DNA from: Planctomicrobium piriforme | GTDB lineage: Bacteria > Planctomycetota > Planctomycetia > Planctomycetales > Planctomycetaceae | Assembly: GCF_900113665.1 (NCBI RefSeq) | Contig: NZ_FOQD01000003.1 | Span: forward strand, 186,001-250,000 | Length of the DNA stretch: 64,000 bases | Reading direction: 5' to 3' | In this document: in pieces, positions 1-9,400 of the stretch | Numbering within the stretch: position 1 is the stretch's first letter | Layout: every line of letters begins with the position of its first letter | Program-made: the position numbers and the translations under genes | The notes under the pieces: model-generated | Seen by the model: only the letters and a program-made list of their open reading frames with translations | Databases searched by the model: none | Told to the model about the DNA's origin: nothing

Positions 1-1
1 C

Positions 2-151
2 GCACTGATCACCGATGATGTCTTTCCGGGACAGATCCTCGTTCGACTCCCCGGCTCTCAGCCGGCCGCATGGCTGGAACGTCTGTTCAATCCTGATTCC
101 ATGGAAGACGCCTGCCAGGCCTGTGCGGTCCGGGTCTCGCCGGGTGCGTAA
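2..151 (+). CDS. C-terminal end of an unidentified protein (5' truncated by window edge)
   Basis: The second forward frame is open from the first bases of the window to a TAA stop at 149-151, giving 49 residues that begin ALITDDVFPG and end ACAVRVSPGA. There are two cysteines near the end (CQAC). The rest of the gene lies upstream of the window, so no family can be assigned. It runs in the same direction as the zinc-finger protein that follows 94 bases later and may share its transcript. That this frame is coding is inferred only from its openness and its position before the next gene. Confidence 0.4.
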   Translation, partial: ALITDDVFPGQILVRLPGSQPAAWLERLFNPDSMEDACQACAVRVSPGA

Positions 152-245
152 CGTCGTTTTTCTGCCCTCGACCTCGATCATCTGTCTGCGAACCGATAAG
201 ATGGATGCTGCATTATGAGAGGTCAGCGAACGGACGAGGGACTCG

Positions 246-761
246 ATGAAACGCATCAGTTGTGATGACGCCTTCCATCTCATCACCGATCCGCATGCCA
301 GCCAACATGGCGAGCTGCAGGCACATCTGCAGGACTGCCCGCGCTGCCGCGATCTGGCCGATGCGCTGTCGCCGCTGCTGAGTTCGCTGACCACGCCCGC
401 ACCGGAATCGCCGCGGACCTTCTCAATGACCTTGCCGGCCGGTGAACCCGCCGTGCAGATTGCCCATGAATCGGCCGAGCGCCTGAACTCGTGGATGGCC
501 CCTCGCAAAGCGTCGGCGTCCTATCGCGCAGGCCGCTGGACCTGGAAGATTTTGAGCGCCAGCCGGTATGCGGCTGTTTTCGTCGGCGGAGTGGCGGCAG
601 CACTGGGGTTTGCTGCACTCCAGCCTTCTTCCCCTGCGGCGGCATCGCCGGCCGATCGCAACGTCTGCGTCTGGTCGACTCGGCAAGTCGCCGAAAGTCA
701 TGGCTCGGCGGACGTGGTCCTCACCTGCGTCGCCTGCCATTTGAATACAGCACGTCACTGA
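246..761 (+). CDS. Zinc-finger anti-sigma-like membrane protein with a C-terminal CxxCH motif
   Basis: A 171-residue protein. Its N-terminus carries the H-x3-C-x2-C pattern (H27, C31, C34) of ZAS-type anti-sigma factors, which hold ECF sigma factors at the inner face of the membrane. One hydrophobic segment follows at about residues 112-130, so the tail should lie outside. The tail ends with CVACH (C161, C164, H165), the canonical covalent haem-c attachment pattern, very close to the C-terminus. The zinc-finger assignment rests on the spacing of the motif; the CxxCH may be a real haem or metal site or chance. No sigma factor gene is visible in the window, but one may lie upstream of position 1. 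Confidence 0.6.
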   Translation: MKRISCDDAFHLITDPHASQHGELQAHLQDCPRCRDLADALSPLLSSLTTPAPESPRTFSMTLPAGEPAVQIAHESAERLNSWMAPRKASASYRAGRWTWKILSASRYAAVFVGGVAAALGFAALQPSSPAAASPADRNVCVWSTRQVAESHGSADVVLTCVACHLNTARH

Positions 762-768
762 GACGCTG

Positions 769-846
769 GAAATTCGAAGCACGAATTTCGAAATCCGAAA
801 CGAATTGATTCTGTTTCGGATTTCGTGCTTCGAATTTCGGATTTTC
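769..846. repeat. Intergenic inverted repeat between convergent genes
   Basis: Two arms related to AATTCGAAGCACGAA and TTCGTGCTTCGAATTT face each other across a short centre near 808. They fill the 86-base gap between the convergent zinc-finger gene (ends 761) and SDR gene (ends 848). The structure could form a long hairpin and act as a two-way terminator, although it lacks a clear T-run. It resembles the interspersed palindromic elements in other spacers of this window, with a different sequence. Confidence 0.7.
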
Positions 847-847
847 C

Positions 848-1882
848 CTACGGATGTGGTCTCATCTCATTGTTCTCCACAGCGGCCTGCTGGCTGCGAG
901 CCGTCAGCCACGACTCAGAGAGCGTCGACTGACTTTCATAGCCGCGGGCAGCGCGCTGGCCGATGCCACCCATCTCGGGCAATACGCGATCCATCCAGCA
1001 GAGCAGTTCCTGCGTCAGTCCGGGCGTGAGTGACTGCAGCCTGATCGCAATGTTCCAGGGTTCATGGACGATCACTTCACGGTCACCGTACTGACAGGCC
1101 CGCAGTATTTGGAGAGCAGCGCGTCGGGCGTCCATCGACATCCCCGGCAGCGAGTCGCCGATGCTGAACCACGCATATTCCTTGCGATTCTGGCCCTTGA
1201 AGATCGCGTTGCGGGGACTGCCGGTGTTCATCAGGCTGGGACAGATGGTCGTGACGAGAATCCCTTCTTTGGCGAGTTCGGTCCGCAGGCCGTTCGAAAG
1301 GCCGACAAGAGCAAACTTGCTGGCGGCATACGGCAATAGATGCGGGACCGCCCGTTTGCCGCCCAATGAGGCGACATTGACGATGCGGCCTGTCCGGCGG
1401 CGACGCATTTCCGGCAGCACCGTCAGGGCAGTGTGGAGCGCGCCCCAGCAGTTGGTCGCCATTGAGTTCTGAAAATCATCCAGCGTCATCGCATCGAGCG
1501 GGCCGACTTCGATGATCCCGGCGACGTTGAAAAGAACGTCGATCGTTCCAAATGTATTCAAGACGTCTGCGATCATCGCCTCAACGGCCACGGGATCGCG
1601 GACATCGCAAGCAATGGCCGTCACGTCTCCGCCGCGATCACGCAGTTCGAGCAGAGCGGCATCGAGATCGGTTTGAGTTCTCGCCGTGATCGCTACCCGA
1701 GCGCCGCGATCGACCAGTTCGCGAGCGAGGACGAGGCCCAGGCCTCGGCTTCCGCCAGTCACCACCGCGACTTTACCGCGATAGTCGAACCACCGGGCTT
1801 GCCGGAACGCGTGCCTTGCAATCAACCCGCTGGCAAGGGCCAGCCCTCCGAGCGTCATGGCCTGTTTCAGTTTCGAATTCAT
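848..1882 (-). CDS. Short-chain dehydrogenase/reductase with N-terminal hydrophobic anchor
   Basis: A 344-residue classical SDR. The NAD(P)-binding loop TGGSRGLG is at 42-49, NVAG at 119-122, and the catalytic set N144, S172, Y185 and K189 (YAASK) is complete. Residues about 8-25 form a hydrophobic stretch before the Rossmann fold, so the enzyme may be membrane-attached. The C-terminal roughly 80 residues after the fold are longer than in FabG-type enzymes. Family knowledge says it oxidises or reduces a hydroxyl/keto group; the substrate cannot be read from the sequence. It is transcribed alone, divergently from the DUF255 gene, across a spacer of about 250 bases. Confidence 0.85.
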   Translation of the reverse strand: MNSKLKQAMTLGGLALASGLIARHAFRQARWFDYRGKVAVVTGGSRGLGLVLARELVDRGARVAITARTQTDLDAALLELRDRGGDVTAIACDVRDPVAVEAMIADVLNTFGTIDVLFNVAGIIEVGPLDAMTLDDFQNSMATNCWGALHTALTVLPEMRRRRTGRIVNVASLGGKRAVPHLLPYAASKFALVGLSNGLRTELAKEGILVTTICPSLMNTGSPRNAIFKGQNRKEYAWFSIGDSLPGMSMDARRAALQILRACQYGDREVIVHEPWNIAIRLQSLTPGLTQELLCWMDRVLPEMGGIGQRAARGYESQSTLSESWLTARSQQAAVENNEMRPHP

Positions 1883-2135
1883 CGTCGGCTCTCCTGAAAT
1901 TTGTTTCGTTGCAATCTGTTCAGCAAATCAAATTCCGCGGCGACTTGGTTTGGCGGGAGGCCGTCTCAAAAAGTGGCTTTAAACAGGCAAGCTGGCACGT
2001 TGAGGTGGGCCAGAAAAACCTAATTCCACTGCACGTCGCATTTTCTGACGAGTTGACGCATTCTCGCCTCGAATCTGTGGTTGCGTGCGTTACAGTAAGT
2101 CAGATCCCCGGTCAGCCAGTGCGGAAGGAGTTGCC

Positions 2136-4811
2136 ATGCCCCAGGGGGGACTGACCCGATTTTTGCTGTTCTGCCACGCGATTTTTGTTCGCCCTCAGCG
2201 CTTGGCCGCCGCTCTGGCGGCGGCAGCACTGCTCGCGCTCACTCCGATTGCAATGGGGCAGGGGCCAATCGTCCGCACGCCTGAGAACGAGAGTTCTTCT
2301 GCGAACCCGTTCCCGCGACGTAGCGCTCAGTCCCTACCGCAGCAATCCACAGTGCAGTGGCACACCTGGGGACCGGAAGCTTTTGACGCCGCCAGACGCG
2401 ACAAAAAGCCGGTGCTGCTGTTCATCGGCGATGCCAGTTCGTACGCCTGTCAACAAATGCAGCGGGACGTCTTTTCGCGTCGTGAAATCGCCGCTGCCTT
2501 GAACGACCAGTTCATCAGCATCAAGGTCGACCGGAACGAACGGCCGGAGTTGGCACTCCTCTATTTCACTGCGCTCGAGGTATATCTCGAACTCGCAAAG
2601 TCGACGGAGTCGGCCAACTGGCCGGTGACGCTGTTTTTAACTCCGGAACAGCAACCATTCGCGGGCGGCATGACCTTTTCCGCGGCCGACAGAGACGGCG
2701 TTCCAGGCATCACGGCGGTCCTTGAACAAGTCCGGCAGGCCTGGTCAGGCCGCGAAGCGGACGTGCGTTCCACGGCTCAATTGATCACAACCGAAGTGAC
2801 GCGGCGACTTACCACAGCGCCGGATTCCACTTCCGTCAAACTGAACGCAGAACTGGTGAACGGGGCCATCGCAGGAGCCGTTTCAGCGCTGGATTCAGTC
2901 GACGGCGGATTCGATCTCGATCCTGCCCATCCCGAACGGGGCAAGCTCCCACTCGCGCCACGGCTACAACTGCTGCAGGCACAGGTCGGCAGAGGAGAGC
3001 AGGGGAGCGAAGCACATGCCGGTAAGGTCGATTTCACGCTCGATCGCATGGCGGCAGGCGGCATTTGTGATCAGTTAGGGGGCGGTTTTCATCACGCCAG
3101 CACCGACCGCACCTGGACGATTCCCCGCTTTGAAAAAACGCTGGCGGAGAATGCACAGCTCGCGGAAGTATATGTCGACGCCTACCGCCGAACCGGGCGG
3201 GAATCGTATCGCAAAGTCGCCGAGCAGATCTTTGATTTCGTCCGTCGCGAACTGACCGGCCCGCAGGGTGGTTTCTATTCCTCGTTGAGTGCCGAGAGCC
3301 AGGGAGTCGAAGGGAAGTATTACGTCTGGACCCGTCGGGAACTCGAACAGTCCCTCACGCCGAGTGAACAGCGACTGTTCGCCGCAGCGTATGGCATGAA
3401 TGAGCCCTCCCCGTTTCCTCCCGGGCATGTTGTGTTCCTGCCCGTCGGGCTGGATGAAACGGCGCGGCAGCTTGGAATTCCGGTGAAGGAGCTCGACGTT
3501 CGCCTGGGAGAGGTGCGTCGAAGATTATTTGAAGTCCGCAGCAAGCGACCTGCCCCCGCTTGCGACACGGATGTCATCACCAGTTGGAACGGGCTGATGA
3601 TTCGCGCGTTCGCGACAGGCGGCAAAGTGCTCAAACGCCGGGAGTATGTCGATTCCGCGGAACGGGCCGCGCTGTATCTGCTGTCATCACATCGGGACGC
3701 CAACGGCCGGCTATTGCGGACTTTGCAGGAGCGACAGCAGGGACGCCCTGCCGTCCTGGATGACTACGCCTGTTTCGTCAGCGGGCTGCTGTCACTGCAT
3801 GCAGCGACAGGGGAAGAGAAATGGCTCAATGCGGCCCGACGGCTGATGGATGACCAGATCGGCTCATTCTGGGATCGCCAGGGACACGGCTTTTTCCTCA
3901 CTCCGCACGGAGAAGAGGTCCCACTCACTCGGATCAAGTCGGCGGTGGACCGGACCTTGCCCTCTGGCAACAGTGTGAGCGCGGGAAACCTGGTTCGTCT
4001 CGCCCGGATGAAGTCGGACGAGTCGTATCGCGGATATGCCGCGGAGACGTTTCAGGCATTCGCGCCGCAGTTGCGGTCATCGCCTGCGAGTTGTCCGGCG
4101 CTAGCCCTGGCCCTGCAGGAATACCTGCACTGGTTCGGCGGTCCGGAAACTCCGAGTGCCGGGGAAGGGTTGTTCGCAGGCGGCCTTTCCAGTCCGCGCG
4201 ATGTGCCTCCCCCTGCAGCGCTGGAAAGAGCCCCAAGGACGATGCCGGCCAGCGCGACAACGCCTCCGGCAACGCCCACGACGACCGGCATCCTGAGGGC
4301 ATCAACCACCGAGGCCGCAGGGAATCCTGATGTGCAGGCTGCCGCGTGCATTTCGACGAGCAAGTTGCACGGTGGCGGAGAATGTACGCTCGCACTCGAA
4401 ATCCAGATCGCCCCAGGTTGGAGACTGCTGACATCCCCTGCTGCAAATGTGGACATCAATCCCCTGAGCGTCTCAGTCCTCTCCCCGACCGGCGTCCAGA
4501 TCAAGAATCTGCAGATTCAAGCGGGCGAAGCGTTGCGAGTCGCCGGTCTGGACCAGCCCGTGACAGCCAATTCCGACTCCGTCGCCGTCCTGGGAACGCT
4601 TGTCCTGCCGGCCGACTTGAAGCCGGTTGAAGAACTGGTCATCGAAGTCGCCTACACACTGTGTAACGAACAGAAGTGCCTGCCAGTCAAGAAGATTCAA
4701 CTACGAGCCGCGGTCGCCAGTGCGACGGAGATGGAGCCGGTCACGCCCGTGAACGCCGCGTTGATAGAGTCGCTGCGCAGCCGATTGTCACTGAGAGCAG
4801 AGGGGCAATAA
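2136..4811 (+). CDS. Secreted DUF255 thioredoxin-like / six-hairpin protein with DsbD-like C-terminal domain
   Basis: I chose the start at 2136 because it has a good ribosome site (GGAAGG) 7-8 bases upstream; an in-frame ATG at 2085 lacks one. The 891-residue product has a hydrophobic export segment at about 20-42. Residues about 75-200 match the DUF255 thioredoxin-like domain of YyaL/SPATA20 proteins (KVDRNERPEL, then NWPVTLFLTPEQQPFAGG). The usual Cys-x-x-Cys is altered: the first Cys is Ser102 and only Cys105 remains. An (alpha/alpha) barrel region resembling N-acylglucosamine 2-epimerases follows to about 670. The last 120 residues resemble the periplasmic DsbD N-terminal domain with a Cys pair at 843 and 848. 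The role is unknown in this family; periplasmic redox or glycan handling is an inference. Confidence 0.8.
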   Translation: MPQGGLTRFLLFCHAIFVRPQRLAAALAAAALLALTPIAMGQGPIVRTPENESSSANPFPRRSAQSLPQQSTVQWHTWGPEAFDAARRDKKPVLLFIGDASSYACQQMQRDVFSRREIAAALNDQFISIKVDRNERPELALLYFTALEVYLELAKSTESANWPVTLFLTPEQQPFAGGMTFSAADRDGVPGITAVLEQVRQAWSGREADVRSTAQLITTEVTRRLTTAPDSTSVKLNAELVNGAIAGAVSALDSVDGGFDLDPAHPERGKLPLAPRLQLLQAQVGRGEQGSEAHAGKVDFTLDRMAAGGICDQLGGGFHHASTDRTWTIPRFEKTLAENAQLAEVYVDAYRRTGRESYRKVAEQIFDFVRRELTGPQGGFYSSLSAESQGVEGKYYVWTRRELEQSLTPSEQRLFAAAYGMNEPSPFPPGHVVFLPVGLDETARQLGIPVKELDVRLGEVRRRLFEVRSKRPAPACDTDVITSWNGLMIRAFATGGKVLKRREYVDSAERAALYLLSSHRDANGRLLRTLQERQQGRPAVLDDYACFVSGLLSLHAATGEEKWLNAARRLMDDQIGSFWDRQGHGFFLTPHGEEVPLTRIKSAVDRTLPSGNSVSAGNLVRLARMKSDESYRGYAAETFQAFAPQLRSSPASCPALALALQEYLHWFGGPETPSAGEGLFAGGLSSPRDVPPPAALERAPRTMPASATTPPATPTTTGILRASTTEAAGNPDVQAAACISTSKLHGGGECTLALEIQIAPGWRLLTSPAANVDINPLSVSVLSPTGVQIKNLQIQAGEALRVAGLDQPVTANSDSVAVLGTLVLPADLKPVEELVIEVAYTLCNEQKCLPVKKIQLRAAVASATEMEPVTPVNAALIESLRSRLSLRAEGQ

Positions 4812-4890
4812 CAAAATCGCAAATAGGAAAGAGTGACTTTCCTGCCTGTCCCCTATCCCCTTCAGTCACTCGACACATGGGGGAACTGCG

Positions 4891-4983
4891 ATGGATTTGC
4901 GTCCCCATCTTCCCCCGGATACCATCCATCGGTTGATCCGTCGGAAGTTCAAAGGAATTCTCAACTTCTTGGAGCGGCGCTGA
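4891..4983 (+). CDS. Possible 30-residue leader ORF coupled to the DUF1080 gene
   Basis: A small ORF starts with ATG at 4891 behind a purine-rich GGGGGAAC, and stops with TGA at 4981-4983. That is three bases before the ATG of the DUF1080 gene, the geometry expected for translational coupling. The peptide is very basic (MDLRPHLPPDTIHRLI and then RRKFK..ERR). It has no recognisable family and could be chance; conservation in relatives would decide. Confidence 0.35.
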   Translation: MDLRPHLPPDTIHRLIRRKFKGILNFLERR

Positions 4984-4986
4984 GCA

Positions 4987-5793
4987 ATGGATTTGAATGC
5001 TCTCAGCTTTGGCAGCCATCGGCAGGCAGGACGCCTGACGGGGGGCCTGATTTGTCTGTTGCTCTGCACGGCCGCAGCGGCCGGCGGCGCCGACACGGTT
5101 TCTCCGCCTGCTGCGAACGACCGCATCACACTGAGCGGGCGTTTCCCTGGAGAAACCTGGCAGTTCTTCTCCGGGAAGAAGGACGCTCGTCTCGAAGAGA
5201 CGTGGAAGATCATCAATGATGCAGACTCTGGCCAGCCGGTTCTGATCTGCACTGGCGAACCGCACGGCTACATCCAGACGGCCCGTTCGTTTGCCGCATT
5301 CGAGATGGAACTGGAATGGCGCTATCCCCGAGACGCCAATGGAAACAGCGGCATTCTGCTGTTTGTAAACGGCGAACCCCGGTTGTGGCCGGCGTCGGTT
5401 CAGGTCCAGCTCTACCAGCCTGAAGCCGGAAGTACGTTCCCCAATGGAAGTGCAAAAACCGGGAACGAGCTTCGCAAGGTTCCGCCCCTTTCCAAGCCGG
5501 TGAACAACTGGAATCGCTGCCACATCGTCTGCCGGGCAGGGACGGTCACTGTCACGATCAATGGACAGAAGGTCGGCGAAGTGACCGGCTGTGATCCGCA
5601 ATCAGGTGCGATCGGGCTACAGAGCGAAGGTTCCGAGATTCATTTCCGGAACGTAGTGATTCGCCCGTTGCCGATGGATCTGGCAAGCCAGGGGGGCGTG
5701 ACGACGCTGAAGTCGCTCCCTCAGGCATCGAACGACGCAGTCCTCGCGACCGAACCACTGCAACTCGTTCCGCCGGTCGACGTCGTTCCGTGA
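4987..5793 (+). CDS. DUF1080 (3-keto-disaccharide hydrolase-like) secreted protein
   Basis: A 268-residue protein with a signal peptide (hydrophobic core at about 18-33, GLICLLLCTAAAA) followed by one DUF1080 domain at about 45-225. The domain shows the family's concanavalin-like pattern: DGNSGILLF-type core (here ANGNSGILLFVN), a W-x-R-C-H-I-V-C segment and the late GAIGLQSEG...IHFRNVVIRPL strand. DUF1080 proteins are greatly expanded in planctomycetes and some act on 3-keto-glycosides or bind polysaccharide outside the cytoplasm. The substrate here is unknown. It may be translated together with the small upstream ORF, and lies 175 bases after the DUF255 gene in the same direction. Confidence 0.8.
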   Translation: MDLNALSFGSHRQAGRLTGGLICLLLCTAAAAGGADTVSPPAANDRITLSGRFPGETWQFFSGKKDARLEETWKIINDADSGQPVLICTGEPHGYIQTARSFAAFEMELEWRYPRDANGNSGILLFVNGEPRLWPASVQVQLYQPEAGSTFPNGSAKTGNELRKVPPLSKPVNNWNRCHIVCRAGTVTVTINGQKVGEVTGCDPQSGAIGLQSEGSEIHFRNVVIRPLPMDLASQGGVTTLKSLPQASNDAVLATEPLQLVPPVDVVP

Positions 5794-6409
5794 ATCGGTC
5801 CCGACTGGAACGTGCCCCACTCGCAGTTCAGCGATCTCTTTGCATTCCCTACATGAGCGGATGCAATATCCACAACCCGCTGGAGTGGAGACCGAGCTGA
5901 AAGAACGGGCTCTGATGCCCCGCGGCTGATTGGACGGTGATCAGTTTTGACGCCAATCAGCCGGCACGCGTGAGCGTCCGGTTTACCCAATGTGCCAGCG
6001 GACAACGACGGGGGTGCAGGGGGCAAAGACGAACGAAGAAGGCACCCGGGGAAAACTGGCGGCAGAGCAGACCCCAAAAAAAGAAAAACGCCCTCGGGAT
6101 CAAGTTCGATTCAGGCCACCGGCGGCTCGTGGAAAAGAAAGCTGTGTGCAGAATGGGTCAGGCTGCAAACAATTGCCGGTAAGCGTCGAGTCTTGGTCCC
6201 AGAGGGCATTGGTTGGGGTATCTCTGGCATATGCAGTCTCCATGCCAATAACACAAATTACTGCGCCGAGATTCAGCGCTGGCCTTCAATTCCTTGAATT
6301 CGAATGGTTTAGATCCTCAGGATTGCTTCTTGAACTTTTCTGTCGGCGGACTTAAGATCGTTTTCGGCGCAGTTTTCGGCGCTGAAAACCACACAGATCG
6401 GCGCTGAAT
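5794..6409. other. 616-base spacer upstream of the sigma-54 activator, no convincing gene
   Basis: Short frames in this region overlap each other and show no family resemblance. The last 50 bases contain three copies of a TTTTCGGCGC(TGAA)-like word at 6361-6370, 6373-6386 and 6397-6408, with an inverted ATTCAGCGCT at 6271-6280 and another copy inside the gene at 6441-6450. These may be binding sites for the regulator encoded next, but that is only an inference from repetition. Confidence 0.4.
6361..6408 (+). promoter_or_regulatory. Triple CGGCGCTGAA-type repeat directly before the activator start codon
   Basis: Three related 10-14 base words sit at irregular spacing immediately upstream of the ATG at 6410. 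Autoregulatory operator clusters often look like this. No ribosome site is visible here, so the repeats occupy the place where translation or transcription would be controlled. Confidence 0.3.
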
Positions 6410-9400
6410 ATGAACGGTTCGGGACTTCAACGCTGGGCGATTTCGGCGCTGGCGGCCCTCGCTGTTCTTTATTGTCTTGTCGTTCTCTGGTACGTCCCGA
6501 CGCAGTTCTCGTTGCCGCTGGGCTGCCTGCTCACCAATACCGAGTCAGAAGGAACGCCCCCGCGAGGACTCGAAATCCGCGACGTCAGCCTGCTCAAAGG
6601 GCTCGACGGCAAGATCCGGGGAATCACCCCTGAAGTCGGCGACCACATCATCGCCGCTGCCGGGCGACCGATTCGCTCCTTCGCCGACTGGGTCCGGCTC
6701 CACCGCGACCTCCGCAGTTGGAAGATCGATTCGGCCGCGCGGATCTCATTCGGTAAAGATCCGACGGAAGACAGCGCGCTCTCCAACCTCGCTGTGTTCG
6801 AATATCCCGACAAGTCGCGGGTGGTCGTCGTCTGGTTCCTGCGGCCGGGTAGCCCGAAGCCGTTGCAGGCCTGCCTGCCGCTGGTCGGCCAGCCGATCTT
6901 CAGCGTCTCCGCCACGCTGCTGTGGTTCGTGCTGGAATTGTGCGTCCTCATCATGGGGGCGGTCGCCTACTGGAATCGTCCGTTCGATCAGCCGCTGAGG
7001 ACGTTTGTCGCCTTGTCTGCTCTGACGCTCGTGGCCTTCGTCGGCGGCAGTCACTGGTGGCTGATCGCCGGGAATCCCTGGCTGACAATCATTTTCTCGG
7101 TCGCCGGTACGCTGCTGCCTGCGGTGCTGCTGCATTTCTTTCTGGTCTATCCGTACCCGGTCTCGTGGTATGCGGACAACCAGCCGGCAAGTACCCGTCT
7201 GCTGTATCTCATCCCCGGGCTGGCGGCGGCAGGGTTGTCGGTGATGATTCTGGCGACCAGCATTCTGTCGGGAGAGCACGGGAACGGGCCGTTCGCCCAG
7301 ACGATCGCCCGTTTGACCGGCGAAACCGCGGCGGCAATTGTTCCTCGACTGCGAAGCAGCATCTATCTGGTCTTCGGGATTGGGGTGACGTACTTCCTGC
7401 TGTCGCTGTTGGCGATCCGCCGCAGTCTGCAGGTGGCCAGAAATCCGTTCGAGCGAAATCAGGTGCGGTCGCTGCTCTGGGCAGCGCTCGCGGCCACGGC
7501 GCTCATCACCTATACGATGTATCTGGCAGTCACCGATCAGGTCGAATTCGCCCTCGGCGCCGCGCGATTGCCGATGTTCGGGGCGAGCCTGGCATTCATG
7601 CTGGCGTATGCGATCGGAATCGCACGCTACAAGCTGCTGCTCATCGATCAGGTGGTCTCGAAGGGGGCTTGGTACTACTTCGCCAGTGCGGGTCTGGCGC
7701 TGATTTTCTCGGCCTTGATTGCGATCGGCGCGATGCATGCCCTGCATCAGGACCTGTCGCTATTCGGTCAGACGGCCCCGCTGATCCTGGTTTTGATGAC
7801 GGCCGTTTTGATTTTGATCTGGGTCCGGGACTCGCTGCAGCGAAACCTCGACCGCCGGTTCTTCAGCGAGAAATACCAGCTCGATAAAGCGCTCAACCGC
7901 ATGAATCGAGTTGTCTCCAGCGTGCTGGAGCCAGAAGCGGTCGCCGACAGTTTGTTGACCTCCTGCCAGGAAATTCTGCAGGTGCAACATGTCACGCTGT
8001 ATCTGCGAAAGGGGGTCCGCATGGACTTCCGGATGTTCACCGCCCGCGGACGGGGCGATCTCCCGCAACAGATCACGCTCGATGCGGAAGTCTTCGAATC
8101 ACTGACGCAGGATCTGGTGCTGCAACGGGTCGCACACAGCGCCACGCCGGCCCAGCAACTGCTGCGAACCCTGAAATCGGAAGTGATTTACGGGCTGGAA
8201 ATGCAGGGGCAATTGGGGGGCCTGCTGGCGCTGGGGGCGAAGCCCAACAACCTGCATTTCTCGGCAGAAGACCTGGCCTTCGTCGGGGCGATGGGCCGCA
8301 TCTCGGGCGTGGCCCTGCACTGCGCCACCGTCCAGCAGGACGTCACGCGACTGAATCAAGACCTGCAGTTGAAGCTCGGCAAGATCGAAGACCAGGAACG
8401 CAAGCTGTCGGTATTACAGAACGAACTGGCGACGCTGTCCAAGCTCCCCACTCCCTCCGCGGTGGAAACCGAATTTCGTCGCGAGGGAATTCGCGGCAAC
8501 TCGCCTGCAATTCTGTCGGTGCTGGAAACAGTGCGGAAAGTGGCGAGCAGCGAATCGTCGGTGTTGATCCGCGGCGAAAGCGGGACCGGCAAGGAATTGC
8601 TGGCTCGATCGATCCATGAGAACAGCCCCCGTCGTAACGGCCCGCTGGTGGCGGTTCACTGTGCGGCGCTCTCCCCGACGCTGCTCGAAAGCGAATTGTT
8701 CGGCCATGTGAAAGGGGCCTTCACCGACGCCCGGCAGGACAAGCCGGGACGTTTTCAGTTGGCGAATGGCGGCACTCTGTTCCTCGACGAAATCGGCGAC
8801 ATCTCGCTTGATGTGCAGGTCAAACTGTTGCGGGTGCTGCAGGAACGGGTGTTCGAGCCGGTCGGCAGCACTCAGACGGTGCCTGCTGACGTACGAATCG
8901 TCACCGCCACGCATCGGAATCTGGAGCAGCTGATTGCCAGCGGACGTTTTCGCGAAGACCTTTTCTACCGGCTCAACGTCATCAGCATCACTCTGCCGCC
9001 GCTGCGGGATCGTCAGGAAGACCTGTACGAACTGGCGGTGCATTTCCTGCGACGATCGAGCGCCAAAAGCAGCAAAAGCGTGCTGCATATCAATGACGAG
9101 GCGATGAAGTGCCTGCACAATTATCACTGGCAGGGGAACATCCGCGAGCTGGAAAACGTGATCGAACGGGCCGTGGTGCTGGCGGAAGGGACTTCAATTC
9201 GGGTCGAAGACCTTCCGGTCGAAATCCGCGAAGCCCCTCCCTGGCCGCAGGCAAGCGGTGAATCGCCAAGACCTGCGGTCGAAAGTCTGGTCAGCCGGAC
9301 AGGGCAACTGGCTGTCCGCCGCAAGTCCCTGAACAAACAAGACGACGAACGCCGGGCACTGGTGGCGGCGCTCGATGAATGTGGCGGCAACAAGGCCGAA

